Positions 51,868 to 58,816 of a stretch of 64,000 bases of DNA are shown one piece after another. The notes beneath the pieces were generated by a model. The model saw nothing but the letters and a program-made list of their open reading frames with translations, had not been told where the DNA came from and did not search any database. The first letter of the stretch is position 1. The number at the start of each line of letters is the position of its first letter. Source of the DNA: Caballeronia mineralivorans PML1(12) (GTDB lineage: Bacteria; Pseudomonadota; Gammaproteobacteria; Burkholderiales; Burkholderiaceae). Where the stretch lies: contig NZ_AEJF01000143.1 in NCBI RefSeq assembly GCF_001028175.1, positions 62,001-126,000 of the forward strand, in the 5' to 3' direction. The position numbers and the translations under genes are program-made.

Positions 51868-51904
51868 GTCACGGCACGCCGGTCACGAACCGGCGTGCCG
51901 TGAC
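51868..51904 (+). terminator. 16-bp perfect hairpin after ycaC-like gene
   Basis: The arms at 51868-51883 and 51889-51904 are exact complements around a 5-nt loop, 5 nt after the stop codon. No T-tract follows, so it may act as a Rho-protected 3' end or attenuate read-through to the downstream amidohydrolase gene. Confidence 0.55.
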
Positions 51905-52049
51905 GAGTCACACGATTAAATAATAAGGATTACTGGTTAAAAGATCCGCCATTCGAGTCGCGGCCGGATGCGCCGCGCTCGTTCGAGTCGAGCGTTCGGC
52001 GATTAATGCGCTGGCGCGTGGCCGGTTCAGTGCCCATTCAAGGAATACC

Positions 52050-53918
52050 ATGTCTACTTCAGCCGATAAGCCAACGCCTCCCGATTCAATTTTCTTTAAC
52101 GGGAAGATTGCGACACAGGACGAGAAGCGCTCGTTCGCAGACTCGATAGCGGTTGCCAGCGGGCGCGTTATCGCGACCGGCTCCCGCGATGAAATCATGC
52201 GCCTTGCGACGGACGCGACTCGCTGCATCGACCTGCAGGGCCGCACGGTTATTCCGGGCCTGAACGATAGCCACCTCCACGTTATCCGCGGCGGTCTCAA
52301 CTTCAATATGGAGTTGCGTTGGGACGGCGTGCCGTCACTGGCCGACGCGCTCGACATGCTGCGCAAGCAAGTTGCCCGTACGCCTGCGCCGCAATGGGTT
52401 CGCGTGGTAGGTGGATGGAACGAATTTCAGTTTGCCGAGAAGCGCGCCCCTACGCTCGATGAAATCAACGCCATCGCGCCGGACACGCCGGTGTTCATCC
52501 TGCATCTCTATGACAGCGCATTGCTCAACGCTGCCGCGTTGCGTGCGGTGGGCTATACCAAGGACACGCCGAATCCGCCGGGCGGCGAGATCCAGCGTGA
52601 CAAGCGCGGCAATCCCACGGGCATGCTGATCGCGCGCCCGAACGCCGGCTTGCTCTATGCAACGCTGGCCAAGGGACCGAAGCTCGCCCACGACGACCAG
52701 GTGAATTCAACGCGCCATTTCATGCGCGAATTGAACCGGCTCGGCGTGACCAGCACTATAGATGCGGGCGGCGGCTATCAGGCTTATCCCGACGACTACG
52801 CGGTGATCATGGACCTGGCGAAGCGCGGCGAGCTCACCGTGCGTATCGCCTATAACCTGTTCACGCAGAATGCCAAGAAGGAAATCGACGACTTCGCCAA
52901 GTGGGTCAAGATGACGAAACCGGGCGAGGGCGACGACTTCCTGCGCGTGAACGGCGCGGGCGAAATGCTGGTGTTCTCGGCCGCCGATTTCGAAGACTTC
53001 CTCGAGCCGCGTCCGGACTTGCCCGATTCGCTTGAAGAAGAGCTGGAGGCGGTTGTCCGTCTGCTCGTGGCGAATCGCTGGCCGTTCCGGCTGCATGCCA
53101 CCTACGATGAATCGATCAACCGGTTCCTCAACGTATTCGAGCGCGTCAACGCGGACATTCCCTTTAGTGGCCTCCGATGGTTCTTCGACCACTGCGAAAC
53201 CGTGACGGACCGAAACATAGAGCGGATTCGTTTGCTTGGCGGTGGTATCGCGGTTCAGCACAGGATGGCGTTTCAGGGCGAATACTTTATGCATCAGTAT
53301 GGCGAAGAAGCCGTCAGGCGCACGCCGCCGATCCGTCGCATGCTCGATATGGGCGTGCCGGTTGGCGCAGGCACCGACGCCACGCGCGTCGCCAGCTTCA
53401 ACCCCTTTGTTTCGCTTTACTGGATGGTGTCGGGCAAGACTGTGGGCGGCACGCAGATGTACTCGGCCGAAAACCGCCTTGACCGTATGGAAGCGCTGCG
53501 CCGTTATACCGTCGGCAGCGCATGGTTCTCGAGCGAAGACGATCGCAAGGGCGCACTAGTCCCAGGCGCCTTCGCGGATTTCGTTGCACTTAGCGACGAC
53601 TATTTCAGCGTCGACGAAACACAGATCAAGTATCTGAACTCGGTCATGACGGTGGTCAACGGTAGCGTGGTTTACGCCGATGAAGAATTCAAGCCGCTCG
53701 CACCGCCTGACTTGCCGGTCAGCCCGTCATGGTCGCCAGTCGCCGAATTCGGTGGTTATAGTCGCTTCAAGCCGACGGCCGTTGCGTGTGTTGATGGCTG
53801 CGTGAACCTGTGCGGTGTGCATGCTCACGCTCACGGATGGGCATGGCGAAAGAATGTTCCCGTCAGCGATGCCAACGGGTTCTGGGGCGCGTTGGGTTGC
53901 AGCTGCTTTGCGTTCTAG
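52050..53918 (+). CDS. YtcJ-like metal-dependent amidohydrolase
   Basis: A 622-residue amidohydrolase_3 protein. AAGGA precedes the ATG. The metal-binding HxH is H75/H77 (LNDSHLHVIRGG), with further ligands expected in LHATYDESINRF, FDHCETVTD and VPVGAGTDATRVA. Relatives (YtcJ, NfdA-like formamidases) cleave N-formyl or cyclic amides. The last 50 residues form an unusual Cys/His-rich tail (CVDGCVNLCGVHAHAHGW, then GCSCF) not part of the core barrel. It follows the YcaC-like gene by 187 bp and leads an alpha/beta hydrolase gene by 58 bp. Confidence 0.87.
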   Translation: MSTSADKPTPPDSIFFNGKIATQDEKRSFADSIAVASGRVIATGSRDEIMRLATDATRCIDLQGRTVIPGLNDSHLHVIRGGLNFNMELRWDGVPSLADALDMLRKQVARTPAPQWVRVVGGWNEFQFAEKRAPTLDEINAIAPDTPVFILHLYDSALLNAAALRAVGYTKDTPNPPGGEIQRDKRGNPTGMLIARPNAGLLYATLAKGPKLAHDDQVNSTRHFMRELNRLGVTSTIDAGGGYQAYPDDYAVIMDLAKRGELTVRIAYNLFTQNAKKEIDDFAKWVKMTKPGEGDDFLRVNGAGEMLVFSAADFEDFLEPRPDLPDSLEEELEAVVRLLVANRWPFRLHATYDESINRFLNVFERVNADIPFSGLRWFFDHCETVTDRNIERIRLLGGGIAVQHRMAFQGEYFMHQYGEEAVRRTPPIRRMLDMGVPVGAGTDATRVASFNPFVSLYWMVSGKTVGGTQMYSAENRLDRMEALRRYTVGSAWFSSEDDRKGALVPGAFADFVALSDDYFSVDETQIKYLNSVMTVVNGSVVYADEEFKPLAPPDLPVSPSWSPVAEFGGYSRFKPTAVACVDGCVNLCGVHAHAHGWAWRKNVPVSDANGFWGALGCSCFAF

Positions 53919-53976
53919 CGCGACCGGCGCAAACCGCAAGCCCGGCCCAACACGCATTATTCAAGAGGTAAAACTC

Positions 53977-54798
53977 GTGACAACGCTCACCACTTCCGAC
54001 GGCACCCAGCTCTATTACAAGGATTGGGGCTCCGGTCAACCGATCATCTTGATTCATGCCTGGCCGCTCAACGCCGACATGTGGGAATACCAGATGCATT
54101 TTCTGGCATCGAATGGTTATCGCGTGATCGCGTATGACCGCCGGGGCTTCGGCCGTTCGAGCCAGCCGTGGGGCGGCTACGACTACGACTCGTTTGCCGA
54201 CGACCTGAACGAACTGATTGAGGCGCTTGAGCTTCGTGACGTCATTCTCGCCGGCTTCTCCATGGGCGGCGGCGAAGTCGCGCGTTATATCGGACGGCAT
54301 GGTTCAAGGCGTATCGCCAAGGCCGCATTGATCAGCTCAGTCACGCCATTGATGATTCGACGCGACGATCACCCCGAAGGCGCGCCGCCAGAAATATTCG
54401 ATGGAATTCGTGCAGGTATCCTGACCGATCGCTCTGATTTCCTCGATAAATTCGGTCCGCTCTTGACTGGTAGCAATCAGGAAGGATCCACGGTCAGCAA
54501 GCCGATGCTCGACTGGACCCTGGCGATGGGACTTCAGGCGGGTATCAAGGGAACGCTCGATTGCATCGCTGCTTTTTCGGAAACGGACTTTCGCCCGGAC
54601 CTGAAAAAATTCGATGTGCCCACGCTCGTGATTCACGGTAGCGGCGACGCAGTCGTCAGCTTCGAGGTCACCGGCAAAGCGGCTGCTGCCCTGATTACAG
54701 GCGCGCAATTCAAGGTCTATGAAGGCGCGCCGCACGCGCTCTACTTCACTCATAAAGATCGTCTCAACGAAGACTTGCTCGCCTTCGCCAGATCGTAA
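53977..54798 (+). CDS. Alpha/beta hydrolase (non-heme chloroperoxidase type)
   Basis: A 273-residue cytosolic enzyme from GTG 53977 (AAGAGGTA upstream). The frame extends back into the preceding gene without support. The catalytic Ser95 sits in AGFSMGGGE, the Asp in VIHGSGDAVV and the His in EGAPHAL. Length and motifs match bacterial cofactor-free haloperoxidases/perhydrolases. It is a leaderless counterpart of the enzyme at 47013-48020. It is flanked by the amidohydrolase (58 bp before) and an HD-domain gene (55 bp after), consistent with one operon. Confidence 0.9.
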   Translation: MTTLTTSDGTQLYYKDWGSGQPIILIHAWPLNADMWEYQMHFLASNGYRVIAYDRRGFGRSSQPWGGYDYDSFADDLNELIEALELRDVILAGFSMGGGEVARYIGRHGSRRIAKAALISSVTPLMIRRDDHPEGAPPEIFDGIRAGILTDRSDFLDKFGPLLTGSNQEGSTVSKPMLDWTLAMGLQAGIKGTLDCIAAFSETDFRPDLKKFDVPTLVIHGSGDAVVSFEVTGKAAAALITGAQFKVYEGAPHALYFTHKDRLNEDLLAFARS

Positions 54799-54853
54799 AA
54801 AAGGCACCGGACGCACGGAAAAGCCATCTGGATGGTTTTTCAGGAGACAAACG

Positions 54854-55495
54854 ATGAGTAAGACCGTCGCGGGAATTGCGGTGCCCGACAGCCCGATGGC
54901 TCGAGCGGCGACCGAGCTGGTTCGCGACGTCGAGTCGGAACTGTTGTTCCATCACTCATCGCGCGTGTTTCTCTTCGGTGCGCTGAGCGGTGAGCAAAAG
55001 GCACTGAGGTTCGATTCGGAGCTTCTGTATATAGGTGCGATGTTTCATGACATCGGATTGACCGACGCGCATCGTCACTCGCACGACCGGTTCGAAGTCG
55101 ATGGCGCGAATGCGGCCCGGCAATTCCTTCGCGGCTACTGCATCGCCGAGCAGGATATTGCGGATGTGTGGGACGCCATCGCGCTTCATACGACGCCGGG
55201 CATCGCGCAGCATAAGCAGCCGGTTGTGGCGCTGGTGACGAGGGGCGTGGAGGTGGATGTGCTCGGTCTGCACTTCGACGAGTTCACCGCGCAGCAGCGC
55301 GAGGAAGTCGTGAAAGCGCATCCGCGAGAGGAGGGGTTCAAGAGAAAGATCATCGAGTGTTTCGGGTTGGGCATGGCGCATCGGCCGGCATCGACATACG
55401 GAACCGTTCACGCCGATGTCATGGACCGCGTCGACCCGAAGTATCGGCGGCTTAATTATTGCGGGCTCATCCTGGGCTCGGACTGGCCGGATTAG
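54854..55495 (+). CDS. HD-domain hydrolase (cyanamide-hydratase-like)
   Basis: A 213-residue protein with GGAG 9 nt before ATG 54854. The HD metal site is visible: H34 (ELLFHHSSRVFLF), H65-D66 (GAMFHDIGLT) and later HDRFEVDGANAARQFL. This arrangement, with HH-S-R in the first helix, is typical of the cyanamide hydratase/Ddi2-like HD group, which adds water to cyanamide or isonitriles. Many bacterial members have unknown substrates. It lies between the alpha/beta hydrolase and XapX genes with short gaps. Confidence 0.82.
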   Translation: MSKTVAGIAVPDSPMARAATELVRDVESELLFHHSSRVFLFGALSGEQKALRFDSELLYIGAMFHDIGLTDAHRHSHDRFEVDGANAARQFLRGYCIAEQDIADVWDAIALHTTPGIAQHKQPVVALVTRGVEVDVLGLHFDEFTAQQREEVVKAHPREEGFKRKIIECFGLGMAHRPASTYGTVHADVMDRVDPKYRRLNYCGLILGSDWPD

Positions 55496-55563
55496 CAAGA
55501 GAGACGGTCATTGTTATCACAAGGCGGCTGCTCGCAAGCCGCTTGCAAACTACAGGCACGATC

Positions 55564-55821
55564 ATGTCTTATTTGATTTCATTGGGCGTCGGGTTCGCAG
55601 TTGGCCTGGTTTACTGGTTGTTGAAAGTCCAGTCGCCCGCACCGCCGCTCATAGCCCTTGCGGGTTTGCTCGGCATGGTGCTCGGTGAGCACACGATCCC
55701 GGTCGTCAAGGCGCAGTTCTTCACGACGGCATCGGCATCGGCCGCGCAAGCCACGCAGCCCGTTCAACTCGTGTCCGATAAACCCGGCGGCGATATTGCG
55801 GGTCGCAAAGAGACACAGTGA
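55564..55821 (+). CDS. XapX-domain small membrane protein
   Basis: An 85-residue protein whose first 50 residues match the XapX (DUF1427) pattern: two short helices around LISLGVGFAVGLVYWLLKVQSPAPPLIALAG split by a PxPP turn, then LLGMVLGE. The C-terminal 35 residues are polar. XapX proteins lie beside amidohydrolase and YcaC-type genes in many proteobacteria; the function is unknown and a small channel or anchor is only a guess. Confidence 0.85.
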   Translation: MSYLISLGVGFAVGLVYWLLKVQSPAPPLIALAGLLGMVLGEHTIPVVKAQFFTTASASAAQATQPVQLVSDKPGGDIAGRKETQ

Positions 55822-55892
55822 TGCCTCCCGCATAGAGCCGCTTTCATTGCTTATCGGCGGCGCACAAGAGGTTTTTTATTTCAGGAAACGCA

Positions 55893-56849
55893 ATGCCAAA
55901 CCGATCACTTTCCCGCATCTTCCTGGCGACCAGTCTGGCCGCCGTTCTTCTTGGTAGCTTAAGCGCGGCGGAACCGGTGCTCGCTGCGGCGGAACTCGTC
56001 GAGTCGGCGAGCGACGTAAGCACGATCCGGGGCGCAACGCCGAATGTGGCGGTCGGATCGCAGTACGACACGACCCACGTCTATGTCGCATCGGAAAATC
56101 TAGATGCGTTCGTCAACAGTATCATTGCGACCTTTGGCGGCAAGGCATCGCAGCGAGCGGTCTTTACGGTGACGCCAACTCCAAGCAAAACCGCGTCGCA
56201 ATATGTGCAGACGCCGGCGGGCATGCTGTCCGTATTCGGCTTCGAAACGCCGATCCCTTATCCGTTCGGCAGCGAGCGCACCGGGTACCTGGTAACCGAC
56301 ATCGACCAGGCGGTGAAGGCAGCGCGTGCTGCGGGCGCGGACGTGCTGGTGGATACGTTCAATGACCCCATCGGCAAGGACGCAGTGATCCAGTGGCCAG
56401 GCGGTCTCACCATGCAACTCTACTGGCATACGAGAGCGCCGGACTATGCGCCCTTGCATACGGTGCCGGACAACCGCGTGTACGTATCGCGATATGAGGC
56501 CAACAACTTTGTGCGTCGATGGCTGCATTTTTCGCACGGCAAGGTGGTCTCCGATAACCGTCATGCCGACGCTGGCGTGATTGGCCGCCCCGGCGAAACC
56601 GTGCGTGAGATTCGCATCAATTCAACGTTTGGCCGCATGCTGGTTTTCGTCACCGATGGCAAGCTGCCTTTCCCGTTCGGACGCGAGACGACCGGCTACG
56701 CAGTCGACGATCTTCCACAGACTCTGGAGAAGGCGCAGGCCTCGGGTGCGAAGGTGCTTTATCCCGCCTATAAGAGCTCGACGGGGCAGACAGCGATGGT
56801 CGAATTCCCCGGTGGATATATTGCTGAAATTCATGACGGCCAGCAATGA
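55893..56849 (+). CDS. Exported VOC/glyoxalase-fold protein
   Basis: A 318-residue protein with AGGAAA before the ATG. Residues 1-32 form a signal peptide (FLATSLAAVLLGSLSAAEPVLA), which is unusual for the VOC superfamily. The mature protein has two halves of beta-alpha-beta-beta-beta type (TTHVYVASENLDAFVNSII and RVYVSRYEANNFVRRWLHF), each followed by an ERTGYLVTD or ETTGYAVDD repeat, suggesting an internal duplication. It may be a periplasmic lyase, isomerase or binding protein. Its stop is 7 bp before the next start, so it is coupled to the porin gene. Confidence 0.75.
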   Translation: MPNRSLSRIFLATSLAAVLLGSLSAAEPVLAAAELVESASDVSTIRGATPNVAVGSQYDTTHVYVASENLDAFVNSIIATFGGKASQRAVFTVTPTPSKTASQYVQTPAGMLSVFGFETPIPYPFGSERTGYLVTDIDQAVKAARAAGADVLVDTFNDPIGKDAVIQWPGGLTMQLYWHTRAPDYAPLHTVPDNRVYVSRYEANNFVRRWLHFSHGKVVSDNRHADAGVIGRPGETVREIRINSTFGRMLVFVTDGKLPFPFGRETTGYAVDDLPQTLEKAQASGAKVLYPAYKSSTGQTAMVEFPGGYIAEIHDGQQ

Positions 56850-56856
56850 GGCAGCC

Positions 56857-58326
56857 GTGAAAACGACCGATCGAACAGCGCGGTGCAAGCGACTCCGGGC
56901 GTGGGCGTTGAGTACGGGATTGGCGATCTCTCTTCCCGTTTCAGCCGCCGAGACCGCTACTGGCGGCGCAGATGACACGAACGCGTCGGTCACGACCCCT
57001 ACAGCCGCCGCATGTCAACGGCCCGAGATCAAGTTCAACAGATGGCAGGAGGACTGGTCGGTCCTCGCGAATCCGTGCGTCCCTAAAAAGCCGCTGGATT
57101 CGCTGAAATACATTCCGCTCTTCGGCAACCCTGAAGCGTATATCTCGTTGGGTGCGGTCATACGCGAACGCCTGGAGATCAACGACGCGCCGCTCTTCGG
57201 CACCGGCACGGGTCGCGACGATACGTATGTGTTGCAGCGTCTCGAAGTACATGCCGATGTCCACCTCGGCCCGCATGTCCAGTTTTTCACCCAGTTTGAA
57301 GATGCACGTCCATTCGGCAAGGACAGCGTTACGCCCGTCGATAAAAACCCGCTGGATCTGCGCCAGGCGTTCGTTGCTATTACCGAGCCGCTCGGTCCGG
57401 GTCAGGTCAAGTTTCGGGTCGGCCGCCAGGAGATGGCATTCGATTTGCAGCGGTTCATCTCCGTGCGTGACGGCCCGAACGTGCGACAGGCGTTCGACGC
57501 GGTCTGGGGCGACTATGAGACCGGTCCGTGGCGCTGGATAGCGTATGCGACCCAGCCGGTTCAGTATCGTGATGTCGATTCATTCGACGACGTGTCGAAC
57601 CGCCACCTGACCTTCAGCGGTGTGCGCGTGGAGCGCCAGGGTGTCGGTCCCGGTGACCTGTCGGCGTATTACTCGCGCTACAACCGCACCAACGCGCGCT
57701 TTCTCGATGCCTCAGGCGATGAACATCGCGACGTCTTCGATGCTCGATACGCCGGCAATGTCCAGCCCTTCGACTGGGACGTCGAGGGCATGTATCAATC
57801 GGGTCATGTGGGCAACAGCACGATTGGCGCATGGGCGATCGGCTCGCTGGCCGGTTATACGTTGGCCGCACTACCATGGACGCCGCGAATTGGCATGCAG
57901 ATCGATGCCGCTTCAGGCGACAAGCATCCCGGCGATGGCCGGGTCGGGACCTTCAATCCGCTGTTTCCCAACGGTTATTACTTCGCGCTGGCCGGCTACA
58001 CCGGGTACTCGAACCTGATCCACATCAAGCCGTCGATCACGCTCAAGCCGAACAAGAAACTCACGCTGCTGGCTGCCGTCGGTCTTCAGTGGCGCGAGAC
58101 GACCGCCGACGCAGTGTATGGACAAGCCTCAGCGGTCGTGCCGAATACGGCTGGACATGGCAACAGCTGGACGGGTTTCTACACGCAGGTGCGTGCCGAT
58201 TGGCAAGTCGATGCCAACCTGGTCGCGTCCGTAGAAGCGGTGCATTTCCAGGTAGGCGACGCGATCCGCCAGGCTGGCGGAAGCAATGCCGATTACGTAG
58301 GCGTCGAAATGAAATTTGGCTGGTGA
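56857..58326 (+). CDS. Alginate-export-type outer-membrane channel
   Basis: A 489-residue protein from GTG 56857, with GAGG 5 nt upstream that overlaps the previous stop; an ATG at 56833 would overlap the preceding gene more. A signal peptide ends near SLPVSAAET (about residue 28). The Alginate_exp (AlgE-like) beta-barrel follows: YISLGAVIRERLEIN, LQRLEVHADVHLG, GQVKFRVGRQEMAF, and a C-terminus in ADYVGVEMKFGW with aromatic end. It gives the accessory cluster its own outer-membrane entry or exit route. Confidence 0.87.
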   Translation: MKTTDRTARCKRLRAWALSTGLAISLPVSAAETATGGADDTNASVTTPTAAACQRPEIKFNRWQEDWSVLANPCVPKKPLDSLKYIPLFGNPEAYISLGAVIRERLEINDAPLFGTGTGRDDTYVLQRLEVHADVHLGPHVQFFTQFEDARPFGKDSVTPVDKNPLDLRQAFVAITEPLGPGQVKFRVGRQEMAFDLQRFISVRDGPNVRQAFDAVWGDYETGPWRWIAYATQPVQYRDVDSFDDVSNRHLTFSGVRVERQGVGPGDLSAYYSRYNRTNARFLDASGDEHRDVFDARYAGNVQPFDWDVEGMYQSGHVGNSTIGAWAIGSLAGYTLAALPWTPRIGMQIDAASGDKHPGDGRVGTFNPLFPNGYYFALAGYTGYSNLIHIKPSITLKPNKKLTLLAAVGLQWRETTADAVYGQASAVVPNTAGHGNSWTGFYTQVRADWQVDANLVASVEAVHFQVGDAIRQAGGSNADYVGVEMKFGW

Positions 58327-58816
58327 ACGGCGCTTTTCAGGCAACCCGTTCGCAGCGGATGACTCGTGTCAGGCCCGGCCTAGCGGGTTGCTTCCAAAGC
58401 GAATCGACAACACCGCGTCAAAAGGCACCATTGCTCAAGCGTTTTCTCGAGTGCCAACTTAAATAGCTAACGTCATGGACAAGATGACTAAGCGGATTCA
58501 AAACTATTTTCGAGGGCTCGCGGCCGTATTAAGTCTTGATGACACGACTAGAACTAAGCATGCCTCTTCGAATAATCAACGCATTTATGTTCAAAATTTT
58601 TGGTGCTAATGTTCAAATCTATTGACGCATTAACATGGCGTCTAACTTAGACTATGGTCATAGATCAAACGATCAGCATTCGCGGAGGACGGATTCGTCT
58701 ACCCAGGAGCCGGGCCACCATGCGCTCTTGATGGCGGCCCTGTCTGACGCGACGCGGGTTCCGGCCAGCAACCCGTGCATGATTCGCGCAACCCATTCTC
58801 TGGAGCCTTCCCGGTA
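58327..58816 (+). promoter_or_regulatory. Control region upstream of the winged-helix/NTPase regulator
   Basis: 490 bp, AT-rich in its middle. Two direct repeats ATGTTCAAA lie at 58587-58595 and 58609-58617, exactly 22 bp apart (two helical turns), a typical layout for a PhoB/CadC-type winged-helix dimer. TTGACG at 58622-58627 is 4 bp downstream and could be a -35 box. No terminator or coding gene was identified here. Confidence 0.45.
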
